This document shows, one piece after another, positions 47,034 to 56,487 of a DNA stretch of 64,000 nt. This DNA comes from Gnetum montanum. Its lineage: Eukaryota > Streptophyta > Gnetopsida > Gnetales > Gnetaceae. The stretch's first letter is position 1. Each line of letters opens with the position of its first letter. Under the pieces are notes generated by a model. It saw only the letters and a list, made by a program, of their open reading frames with translations, had not been told where the DNA came from and did no database searches. The translations under genes were made by a program, and so were the position numbers. The stretch spans positions 292,186 to 356,185 of the forward strand of contig MNCI01017582.1 in NCBI GenBank assembly GCA_015680685.1. The letters run 5' to 3'.

Positions 47034-48429
47034 CACAAGGCGGTGGTTGTGTTGAGGACATGGGTTGATAGTATTGAGGAGAATGATAATGCGGCGAGAT
47101 AGAGTATGTTGACCTAGTTGGGAAAACAAGATGTTGAACTAGATAAGAATTTGGATTCAGGTGATACTAAGGGTGTCTCCAGTTTAGGGATGGCTTCCTC
47201 CACGACTGGGATTGTTGCCACTGTGATTGAACACAATATCTTTGTATGAACTTTAGGTGTCATATGCTTTCCCAATGCTCATATAAATGTAACAAGATTG
47301 GGCATTGGCCCTTGGGGTGATCATACAGGCAAATGTTGCATTCATACATGTGATTGGTAGTTGAGCTCTTATTTTCTTCATCCCTTCTTCCCGATTTTCC
47401 AATGGTAATTTGTCCTGCTTCTTGGGTTGTCAAAACTCTATCTCCAATGATATTGATATATTCCCCATACTTTTTATGCATCCATTTTAGCATCTTATTG
47501 ATCTTTGCCTCGATTTCTTCTAATTATTATTGTACTAGCAAAGATGGTTCTCCCTCTTTGAGATCGGTTGATTTCTCCATTTTATGATTATAGACCTCTG
47601 TTAAGTTGAGATTTTGGTCTCGTTGATGTTTTTCAACACTCTCCCATCTAGCAATTTCTCCTTCTTTTGCTACCCACTTAATAAGCTCTTGGAATTGATG
47701 GGTTTGTAGTTTGTATAGTTGACCTTGGGCATACATCCCTAGGGTCTCTCTTGTTTCATAACGAAGCTCATCAATGATATGGTACATTAGCCTTTCCTTA
47801 GAGAACTCATGGCCCGGATAGTTGTTTAATAGTGCATAATATCTTTCTAAGGCCATTTCCAAGGGTTCATGTTGTGCTTGTTTCCACTATTGGATTTGTT
47901 ACCTCAAGGCCAACACTCTTGTGTAGGTTTGATATGTTTCGTTAAAGAGTTCTACCATTGTTGGCCAATGTCATATTGAATTTGGTTTTCATGACCTATA
48001 CCATACCTTTGCTTGACCAATGAGTGTCATAGGAAAGTGCTTGAGTTTTTGCCAACCGTTATCAATGTTGTTCCATGCACAGGCATTGTAGAAGGCTTGT
48101 AAATGTTGTTGCAGATCTAAGTCATAGCCTCCTGCGAAATTAGAAAAGTTATTTAAATCAAGCTTGGGTAGGCAGCTCTCTTTACGATGCCTACGGGAGA
48201 TTCGAACAACCTCTTGTATTTGCGTTAGGCTTGTAGTGGCTAGTAGGGGTTGATCATCATTGAGTAAGTTATGCTTTCATGCATTGGGATGATGCTACAT
48301 TCATTTATGTTTATAAGAAACTTTCACCTCAGATTGCGTACTCCAATCTTCATTGTCATATAATTCATTGGTCCTCCAATGAATTGCCTTACTAGATATG
48401 GCATTATCGTAGTCTTGTAGGAGAGGCAT
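47034..48429 (-). pseudogene. ORF1 (gag) of A3, C-terminal end in the gap
   Basis: It starts MPLLQDYDNA at 48429. Gag core at 47960-47640 (YQTYTRVLALR-type segment, MALERYYALLNNYPGHEF, ERLMYHIIDELRYETRETLG), then coiled part and CNICLYDHPKGQC at about 47345-47305, again C-x2-C-x3-H-x4-C. The Pro-rich tail enters the gap. Stops are present at several points. The conserved variant knuckle in A2 and A3 shows that it is a family trait, not a decay product. Confidence 0.78.
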
Positions 48430-48540
48430 GGTTGTGCAATTGTGTGTGACTTTTTGTAATTATTTCTTCTTGAAAGATGTATTGTTAATTCCTATACAGC
48501 GACCTTGTACGATATAACTAATTTAGATAACTAGCACCAT

Positions 48541-48557
48541 CCCCGGTAATGGTGCCA
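48541..48557 (-). promoter_or_regulatory. Primer binding site (tRNA-Asp type), A3
   Basis: On the minus strand: TGGCACCATTACCGGGG, one base after the LTR. It differs from the tRNA-Asp complement at three places, all G to A; two of these fall in CpG sites. This copy keeps the GGGG end that A2 and A4 have lost. Confidence 0.8.
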
Positions 48558-48558
48558 A

Positions 48559-49496
48559 TGATGAGTGGTGAGGTACCCCTACATTCAACCATACGAATAT
48601 GAGTGTTTCATGCACGATCTGGTCGAACTCTGTAGATGGACTAGTTGTGGTATCTAGATGGTTACTTGTAGATCGTAGTTCGCTATCTTCCCACCTGGAG
48701 TAGTATTAGCTTTGTCACATATGGTTTAGTCTAGAGTGACGTGTTTGATGTGTTCCTACACTAATGCTACTCCTAGGTATGATGGTAAATAATATCAACT
48801 AAGCTAGGAGAGAGGATGAGAGAGAATATAAAATAGCCTAAGTGTGATAAGAATCTGTTCCTTAATCATCTATACACATCTTGGACCTCATGCATGACTA
48901 CTACTAGGATTACCAAGTGCATGGCCTAGGTACACTAGTAGGTTACCAAGTAGTCATACTTAAATGCTCGTGATTAAGTCATACTCATTCTATGTTATTA
49001 GGAGATAAGAGTAGAGAGATATTAACTAAGAAGCAATAAATAACAATAACAATTAAATAATTAAGCTAAGTGGATGCTGGAATGATGAAGTAATCTCGAT
49101 CTTTATTACTAGTCATGTGTGTGTCCATTAGGGTCACACTCGAAAAAGGATGCCATACAATTACAATCACCACATTGTAGGCATTCACTGGGGGAAAAAA
49201 GGGTTGAGGAAGGACTGACAANAAAGGATGCCATACAATTACAATCACCACATTGTAGGCATTCACTGGGGGAAAAAAGGGTTGAGGAAGGACTGACAAA
49301 ACTTAAACTTTAAAAACTTAAAACTTCAAAAAACTCAAAACTTCCAAAAAAGAATCTATACCAAGTCTGCCTACCTCTTATTTATAGATGAGAAGATAGG
49401 CTACGATATCGCGTACGCGATATTGTGTCTAGGCTATGATATCACGTACACGATATCATGGGTGCGATATCATAGCCAACAATTCATGACTCATCA
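48559..49496 (-). repeat. 5' LTR of A3 (with an artefactual 78-base insert)
   Basis: On the minus strand it starts TGATGAGTCATGAATTG and ends CACCACTCATCA. The array is at 49472-49402 and TATAAATA at 49386-49379. The segment 49223-49299 repeats 49145-49221 exactly across a single N at 49222 and should be one copy; the true length is near 860. Confidence 0.9.
49145..49299. other. Single-N assembly joint with perfect 77-bp duplication
   Basis: 49145-49221 and 49223-49299 are identical and separated by one N (49222). The other family A LTRs have one copy. It is an unmerged contig overlap. Confidence 0.9.
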
Positions 49497-49672
49497 TCCA
49501 CATATAAATTGGTGAGTTTGAAACCTACATACAACCAAATGATTGATGAAACCAAAACTAAAATCCACCAATTAAGTAAATCCTTGGGTGGTGGAGAGAC
49601 AAATCCAATTAATTGTATGAACCAAAAGATATCAAAGAGTAAGTATTGAACTACCAAATGAAAGATTATTAG
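49497..49672. repeat. Repeat D, copy D2, second part
   Basis: It continues the repeat after A3 (CCAAAACTAAAATCCACCAA compares with 12435-12455). It is cut at 49672 by B2. Confidence 0.65.
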
Positions 49673-49759
49673 TGTAGGAGCATCTCTTTTGATTCCCTTG
49701 TGCTTGTCCTATAANAGTGTAGGAGCATCTCTTTTGATTCCCTTGTGCTTGTCCTATAA
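49671..49759. other. Single-N assembly joint with perfect 44-bp duplication
   Basis: 49671-49714 and 49716-49759 are identical around N 49715. The 3' LTR of B2 has one copy at the matching place. Confidence 0.9.
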
Positions 49760-50755
49760 GTTGTTTTTGTAAGTTTTGCACTTGGAGAAACTTGGACATG
49801 TGTGTCTAGTTTTTATGTGTCTTCTTGTGTTGAATTTTTATGATGAAGATTCTTGGATTTTTTTGACATGTTTGAAGGTGTTTTTGGCTTTTTTTTGATG
49901 AGTTTAGGAGGTTCCAAGGTCTATGGGGACTTGTTGGGAGGCATTCAAAGGCTCTTGGCATCAAAACAAGAATTTTTATTTTTGGCACTTATAGAAGAGA
50001 CATCTTCCCAAAAAGATAGACATCTCCCCTAAAGTGTGGATGTTCCAAGTCCAAAGGATATGTTTACCAAAAATAGTAGATGTCTCTCCTAAGAGAAGGG
50101 CTTTCATAAGAGGTGTCTACATGAAACTATAGATGTCTATGTTGGTGAGGAAAAAAAGATCCAATGTGGCGTTTTGATTAGGAAACATCCAAAAGATTGC
50201 AAGTCCTTGTGGGAAATATCTAGAAAGGTAAATAGAAAGCTTCCTAGGATTTTCAATCTCTATAATTATGTATGCATTCATCCATGAGAAGAGGAGAGTT
50301 GGTATGTAAGGAGAAAGATTGCATGCAACAAGAGTGATAGAAAATGCTCTTGAGATTGAAGAGCTAGGCAAGAGAATCTAGTGAGCATGTTGGACGAGTG
50401 TACTAGGTGATTGCAACTCCAAGATCAGGTTGTTGTGTGTTGATCTATATGTTCTATTCTCTTGTATCTTACTTGTGAGTTGAAATCTCAGTTCCAGGTT
50501 GTGGGAGAGATTTTTATTGGTTGTGTTTTGCATTGTGAACAACCATTGTGTGGTTGTGGAGCCTCATGCTATGCAATATCATTGAGTGTGATAGGTTTTT
50601 GGATGCTTGTGGGTTTGTGAACCTTGATGTAATATTTTGATGATTTTAATTAAAGATATTTAGTTTTCTTATTTTTGAGAAAATAACTTTATCTTTTCAT
50701 AATATCTAGATTTAGTGAATTAAAGGTGATTTATTTGTGGAGTGAACTTGCTCCA
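49673..50755 (+). repeat. 5' LTR of B2
   Basis: It starts TGTAGGAGCATC and ends CTTGCTCCA, shared with the 3' LTR. At 49998-50145 the motif AGATGTCT/AGACATCT occurs repeatedly in both orientations. Without the artefactual 45 bases at 49671-49759 its length is close to that of the 3' LTR. Confidence 0.85.
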
Positions 50756-50762
50756 GCATTAT

Positions 50763-50774
50763 TGGTATCAAAGC
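50763..50774 (+). promoter_or_regulatory. Primer binding site (tRNA-iMet type), B2
   Basis: TGGTATCAAAGC, seven bases after the LTR, matches the common plant site TGGTATCAGAGC at 11 of 12 bases. Confidence 0.85.
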
Positions 50775-50811
50775 TAAGTTTTATTGTTGCTTGGATTTGT
50801 GGTTGAGGATT

Positions 50812-52010
50812 ATGTCAATTTTAGATGACACCCAAGAAGAAATAGGTGTAACTCTAAATAGGAACATGAAGAGCATGAATTATTTGTTCTAGATGATGTT
50901 TGCTTGATTAGATGAAATTAGTGTGAAGGTGGATAGATAGGATGGTCCTAGCCATATCTAGATATGCGAAGGTGAAGAGCATGTTCATTTAGATGAAGAA
51001 GTCTCATAGCTAGAAGGAGATGGAGTAGATGAAGAGGAAGGTTAATCCAACTATGGGAGTATAGGAAACCATTAGCCAAGGATTCCAATTGGAGGGAGCC
51101 CTATTCCTCAAATAAGAACTCCAAGGGCTCTGGCAGTGTTTAATACTTCTTCAAACAAGCTTGATGATGAAGATGAGGCAAGGCTTTCAAGAGCATTTAG
51201 AAATGCTTGAAAGTTCCATACATAGAGTTGAAGAATTTTAATCATGTAGATGGCACTAATGCTTCTGCAAGTTGGCTGAAGGTACTTGAAAAGTATTTTC
51301 AATTGGAATAGGTATCAAATAACTTGAGGGTACCTATTGCTGAATCCAAATTATAATGTATGTCTTCTACTTGGTGGGAAAAGTTGTCCTAGGGTTATGA
51401 GAAATGAAATGGTCAAGCCATCAAAGATTGGGATCTGATGAAATATAAGATGAAAAGAAAATTTGAATAGTCATGTTAGAGATAAGAAACCATTATGAGG
51501 TTTAAATTTCTAAGGCAAGGTGACAAGGATGTCAAAGAATTTTACATCAAATTTTGTAATCTATTCCATAAAACTAAGGTAAATTAGGAGTATGAGAAAT
51601 ATTTAGTCTTTTTATGAGGTCTCAAAATGGAGTACCAGCAAGAGTTGTTCTTTTATGAGCCACAAACCCTTGATGAGGCTTATGATTTGGAAATCAAGGC
51701 TGAGAAGAAATTAGGTAAATTTGGAAACAGAAGCAAACAAACTTCTAAGGGGAAGGAGAAGGGATCTAGATTTGAGAATTGATCCAAATCCAAATTTGAA
51801 GACAAGGAGGGTAGCCAAGATAAGAAGACTGAACACGGTGATGATAAGGATAAAACCAAGAAGAACCTAAGCAAGGGAGGCAAGGGTCAAGGTAGCAGCT
51901 GATCAAAAATTCAATGCTTCAAGTGTGAAGAACAAGGACATAAGCAATGGGAATGTTCACTTCACAAGGTAGCCAAGGGCAAAGATGTGCAAACTATGGA
52001 GGTGGAGGAG
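50812..52010 (+). pseudogene. gag of B2
   Basis: It starts MSILDDTQEEIGVTLNRN at 50812. The gag core (about 51220-51690) reads IELKNFNHVDGTNASASWLK, VLEKYFQLE, WWEKLS, then FLRQGDKDVKEFYIKFCNLF. A Lys/Ser-rich basic part follows and a standard knuckle CFKCEEQGHKQWEC (C-x2-C-x4-H-x4-C, 51915-51956). At least six stops, several at Trp or Gln positions, make it inactive. This family thus keeps the normal knuckle spacing, in contrast to family A. Confidence 0.82.
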
Positions 52011-52139
52011 ACATCAAGCCAAGCTCTTCAGAGAGGTAATCCTAATGCTCCAAAGATTTAGGATGTTTCTAAATTGAATTCTTGTGCATTCATGAGGAAT
52101 GTGAATAAAGGAGATCATCCTAATAGGAAATTGTTGTTT

Positions 52140-52530
52140 CAGATTGGGGCTAGTTGTTTGCTTAGTGGGGAATGGATTCATGTTTTGATTGATGAAAAAG
52201 CCTAAGAAAATGTTATTTCTTCTAGGGTAGTTGCTAGATTGGGTTTGGTAACTAATCCTCATCCAAAACCATATAATGTGCATTGGTTGTCTAAAGATTT
52301 TTCCCAAGAGGTGAGGGAACAATGTACTTTAAAATTTAAAATTGGAAGTTTTCATGATTTTGTAAGATGTGATGTGCTTTTGATAGATTATGCTGATGTA
52401 ATTCTTGGTAGACCTTGGAATTTTGACAATGGTGTTCAGTTTGATGGAGCAAGAAATGTGTGGAGTGTTGTTAGACTTGATGGAATGCATGATTTGATTC
52501 CTATGATAGCTGAAAAAGTGAGGTAACAAA
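52140..52530 (+). pseudogene. Protease region of B2
   Basis: The start of the domain reads VLIDEKA where an Asp-Ser-Gly-Ala type site is expected, so the active site is lost. The open 95-codon part from 52239 reads PYNVHWLSKDFSQEVREQC, RCDVLLIDYADVILGRPWNF and ARNVWSVVRLDGM, matching B1b at 6344-6610. It is a retropepsin-like region of plant gypsy type. Confidence 0.75.
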
Positions 52531-53140
52531 GCTCACTTAATGCTTCCTTAATCCTTCTAGGAGAGAGGGAATATATTAAGGAACATGATGAAACTGGTTT
52601 TGGTTTTGTTGTTATGACAACAGTTGCTACTAACCATGATGATGTGTAGGTTGAACTTCCTACAAGTGTGCTAGGCTTAGAGTAGAAATTTCCAAAGGTG
52701 TTTAAGAAGAAAGATGAAAGGTTTGGTAAAGTGGAGATCAATGAGAAAAGGATTTTTCAAGCATCTTTTATTGATAAAGGGAGTGCTCAATACTCAAAAG
52801 TTTTAGTAGAAGAAACCAAGAGCCTCATCAAAGTGACCAAGAAGTCTTCATAGTCGAAGATGATGTATGTAGCTGATCAAGAAGAGTTGTTACCTCATAA
52901 GTTATGGGAGGTGAAGGATCAAGGCCAAAGGAGTGGCAAGGATCAAGGAACTTCTTCAAGAAGGATGAAGAGTATCACTAGAGGATATGATACCCATTTT
53001 TGTGTAATTTTTCTATACCTTGCAGCAAGAGAAAAAAGATTCTTTTCCAAGTTGAGGCTATTGCATTTAAAAGAGAAGAGTCTTCTTGCTAAGGTATGTG
53101 GAAGAATGATGGTTTGGATTATGAATATTATGTTTGAGCC
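52531..53140 (+). pseudogene. Polyprotein linker remnant of B2
   Basis: The frame after the protease continues with FGFVVMTTVATNHDD and FPKVFKKKDERFGKVEINEK, then a Lys-rich part, with stops at 52646 and 52849. I recognise no RT block here. The open readings after 52860 appear in shifted frames and are not recognised. Confidence 0.4.
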
Positions 53141-53690
53141 ATGGGGGAGGATTTATCTTTTAATTTGGTACCTTCAAAGTGGGTTGTAGAAGTTGTTGAT
53201 GATTCCTTGAAAGAGGAGAAACCATTAGAATTGAAGACTCTTATGTGGAATCTTAAAGTTGGAAGCTTTGATGAGATTAGAGAACTACATGTTGAAGATC
53301 TAGTTGAACCAAATATGAATAAGAGAAATGATGAAAAGGTAAGTGAGTCTAAGATTTACCTTGTAGATAATAATAATGTCAATTATGTGGGACCTAGTGT
53401 GTTGGATTCTAGTTTTTCACTTCATCTTGGTAGTGGGTTGTTCCATTGTGATGGTGAAAATCATGATCATTGTGTTGATTATGATGAATGTTTGAGTTAT
53501 GTTGTGCATGATGAAAGCAATGTAACTTTTGATGCCATTGTTAGTAAGAGTAAGACTAATGATGATAATTTTCTTGGTGATTATGGATATAGTAGTAGTC
53601 ATTATGAGAAGATCATTATTGATGCTAATGTGAACATTGATAGTAATGAAATTTATTTTGTTGGTTGTGAATTGGATGGATAGCATGAAG
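53141..53690 (+). pseudogene. Acidic Asn/Asp-rich polyprotein region of B2
   Basis: 180 codons are open. The reading has EVVDDSLKEEKPLELKTLMW, VSESKIYLVDNNNVNYVGPS, SSFSLHLGSGLF, HDESNVTFDAIVSKSKTND and YEKIIIDANVNIDSNEI, ending at CELDG. The homologue in B1a has the same order of blocks. It is acidic and low in complexity with repeated Asp-His-Asn. Domain and role are unknown. It has fewer stops than the rest of B2. Confidence 0.6.
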
Positions 53691-53756
53691 ATAATATACA
53701 TTGTGATTTTGATGGTGGAGGAAGAATGAGTAAGAGACTTCCTAGCACCAAGATGA

Positions 53757-53880
53757 AGAATGTTGAGTTTTTGTATGATAAGGCTTTTCATGTTGTAATT
53801 GGTAGAAGCCCATTTAAGGTGAATTATGGGTTTTGTCCAAAGATGGTGGACACTTTGAAGAGCTTTAATGATGAAGCTCA
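53757..53880 (+). pseudogene. Integrase remnant of B2
   Basis: NVEFLYDKAFHVVIGRSPFK and VNYGFCPKMVDTLKSFND match the integrase end of B1b (HVEFSYNSAFHSSIAKSYFM, YGFSPKMVDELRKF). It is joined directly to the Lys-rich end of the acidic region (STKMK), marking a deletion junction near 53757. The rest of the C-terminus is also missing before the LTR. Confidence 0.75.
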
Positions 53881-53913
53881 ACTTAGTGTTTATTTTGTGG
53901 AAGAGGGAGCTAG

Positions 53914-54965
53914 TGTAGGAATAGGTCTTTCAATTTCCTTGTGCTTTTACTACAAGTTGTTTTTGTAGGTTTCATGTTTGGAGGAGACTTGGACATGTGT
54001 GTTTAGTTTTTGTGCATTTTCTTATGTTGAATTTTTATGATGAATATTCTTGGATGTTTTGGCATGTTTGGAGATGTTTTCGGCTTATTTTGATGAGTTT
54101 TGGAGGGTCCATGATCTATCGGGACTTGTTGGAAGGAATTTAGAGGCTTTTGACATCAAAACAAGTATTTTTATATTTGTCATCTATAGAAGAGATGTCT
54201 CCCCAAAAAGATAGACATCTCTCCAAAGATGTCTTTATTGAAGTGTAGACATCCTAAGTCCAGAGGAGACTCTACCAAAAATAGTAGGCGTCTCTCCCAA
54301 GAGTATGTCTTTCATAGGAGATGTCTACATGAAACAAGAGATGTCTATATTAGTGAGGAGAAAAAAGCTTCAATGTGGCATTTCAATTGGAAAACATCTA
54401 GAAGACTCCAGATCCTTGTGGGAAATAACTAGGAAGGCAAATAGAAAGCTTTCTATGATTTTGAATCTCTATAATTATGTATGCATTCATCCATGAGAAG
54501 AGGAGAGTTGGTATGCAAGGAGAAAGCTTGTATGTAGCAAGAGTGATAGAAAACACTCTTGAGATTAAAGAGCTGGGCAAGAGAGTTTGGTGAGCATGTT
54601 GAACAACTGCAATAGGTGATTGCAACTCCAAGATTAGCTTATGGTATGTTGATCTATGTGCTCTATTAACTTGTATCTCACTTGTTAGTTGAGATCTCAA
54701 TCCCGAGTTGTGGGTGATATTTCTATTGGCTATGTCTTGCATTGAGAACAACCATTGTGTGGTTGTAGAGCCTCATGCTATGCAATGTCATTGAGTGTGA
54801 TAGGATTTTGGATGCTTGTGGGTTGTGTGAACCCTGATGTAATCTTTTGATAATATAAATTAAAGATAGCTAATTTTCTTTTTTTCTAGCAAATAATTTT
54901 TTCTTTTCATAATATCTAGATTTATTTCCTTGAAAGTGATTTATTTCTGAAGTGAACTTGCTCCA
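53914..54965 (+). repeat. 3' LTR of B2 (1052 bp)
   Basis: It starts TGTAGGAATAGG after a purine run GGAAGAGGGAG and ends CTTGCTCCA. The AGATGTCT/AGACATCT array is at 54192-54350. It matches 49673-50755 with scattered changes. Confidence 0.87.
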
Positions 54966-55500
54966 ATTCTAATATGCCAGGTGAAGTCAAAACTAAATTG
55001 TAGATTCTAATAAATGTTGAAAAAATATACAATATTGTCAAAATGTTAATCCTATATTTCTAAGTCCATTCTAGACTCATATATTTGCTATTATATCATC
55101 AATTATCGATTCCAGATATTTAGATATTTCAAGATCTATAAAAAGTACATTTTTGATCATTTTTATGATTTTATGTTGCCTAGAGTACTAAACAAAAGTT
55201 GCTTGGTTCTCTATGTTCGACCAAATGATGTTGTTAGATATGCTTTGTGACCTCACAATGGGGTCATGATGACCTAAAAAGAATGCCTTGTAATCTATAG
55301 TAGCATGCTAAACCAATTTTTCTTGTATATTGTTATCTTTTGGAATTATTTCAAGGGTCCAAAATGCAAAAAATGGCTTGAAATCCTAGTTTTACAACTA
55401 GATGTTTGGTAGAATTTGGAACAAAGAGAAAACATGGTCAAAATTAGTCAAAAATTTTATTAGCATCCCATGCATGATAATAAATATCATAAATAGTCAC
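54966..55500. repeat. Repeat D, copy D2, third part
   Basis: It resembles 12640-13090 (GGTCAAAATTAGTCAAAAAT against GATCAAAACTAATCAAAAAT, and TATTAGCATCCCATGCATGA against ATTAGTGCCCTATGAATGA). It is cut at 55500 by A4. Confidence 0.55.
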
Positions 55501-56340
55501 TGATGAGTTGCATTTTGGGCGACCGTGATATCGCATCCACAATATCGCAGCCCAACCATGATATTGCATATGCGATATCATAGCCTATCTCCTCATCTAT
55601 AAATAAGAGGTAGATAAATGAGTTAAAAATCATTAGGAAATTAGCAAGTTAGTTTTTTTATTCTTAGTTTAAGTGAATCATTTCTTTCTCTCAACCCTTT
55701 TCCTCCTAGTGTATGCCTGCAGTGTGGTGATTGTAATTGTACGACATCCTTTATTCGAGTGTGACATACTTGGACATGCACATGATAGGCAATAAAGATC
55801 AAGATTACTTCATCATTATAGCATTAACTTAGTTTAATCATTTAATTAATTGTTATTTATTACTTTTCTAGTTAATCTCTTCTCACCCTTAAACTCATGT
55901 TAAAATGCGGAATGAGTACGACTTGATTATGAGCACTTAAGTGTAACTACTTGGTAACCTAGTAGCGCACCTAGGATGTGTGCTTGGTAATCCTAGTGGT
56001 AGTTGTGCATGAAGTCCAAGGTGTGTACGGATAATCAAGGAATGGATGCTCATTGCACTTAGTCTAGCTAGACTCTCTGACCCTTTCTCTCTTAGCGTAG
56101 TTAATATCACCTTCCTTTGCCTTCAGGAGTAGCATTAGATTAGAAACACATCATACACCTCACTCTAGACTAAACCATACGTGAAAAAGCTAATACTAGT
56201 CCAGGTGGGAAGACAGCAAACTGTGACCTAAGGCTAACTGTCTAGATGTCACAACTAGTCCATCTATGGAGTTTGACCGGATCGTGCGTGTAACGCTCGT
56301 ATTCGTATGGTTGAGTGTAGGGGTACCTCACCACTCATCA
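55501..56340 (+). repeat. 5' LTR of A4 (840 bp)
   Basis: It starts TGATGAGTTGCATTTTGGG and ends CACCACTCATCA. The GATATC/GATATT array is at 55522-55584, TATAAATA at 55598-55605 and AATAAA at 55791-55796. U3 is therefore about 100-130 bases and the part after the TATA is over 700. Confidence 0.92.
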
Positions 56341-56341
56341 T

Positions 56342-56358
56342 TGGCACCATTGCCAAGG
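56342..56358 (+). promoter_or_regulatory. Primer binding site (tRNA-Asp type), A4
   Basis: TGGCACCATTGCCAAGG matches the tRNA-Asp complement at 13 of 17 places; all four changes are G to A. Confidence 0.75.
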
Positions 56359-56487
56359 ACAATGCTAGTTATCTAGGTTAGTTATATCATACAAGATCGC
56401 TATATAGGACTTAATGATATATCTTTTACAAAATAAAAATAATAATTATAAAAAGTCACACGTAATTCCACACACAACTTCACAACC

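Larger units (their letters stand above)
40944..49496 (-). mobile_element. Family A retrotransposon copy A3, minus strand
   Basis: The LTRs are 40944-41790 (3') and 48559-49496 (5'). Read on the minus strand: primer site 48557-48541, ORF1 from 48429, gap 47033-46296, non-coding middle, internal promoter-like block (45322-45260), central polypurine tract (45100-45080), ORF2 (44779-41983), 3' polypurine tract (41805-41791). The flanking pentamers CCCAT and TCCAC each differ by one base from CCCAC, the sequence expected from the surrounding repeat D, so a decayed target duplication is likely. Confidence 0.92.
49673..54965 (+). mobile_element. Family B copy B2: Ty3/gypsy element with internal deletions
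   Basis: LTRs 49673-50755 and 53914-54965, tRNA-iMet-type primer site 50763-50774, gag 50812-52010 with zinc knuckle, protease region 52140-52530, acidic region 53141-53690, short integrase remnant 53757-53880. RT, RNase H and the integrase core are missing. The flanking pentamers ATTAG and ATTCT agree only in part. It inserted into repeat D. Confidence 0.88.

Noticed and set aside
46239-47129. Long open frames of 250-296 codons on both strands
   Set aside because: They are made of N from the assembly gap and carry no sequence.
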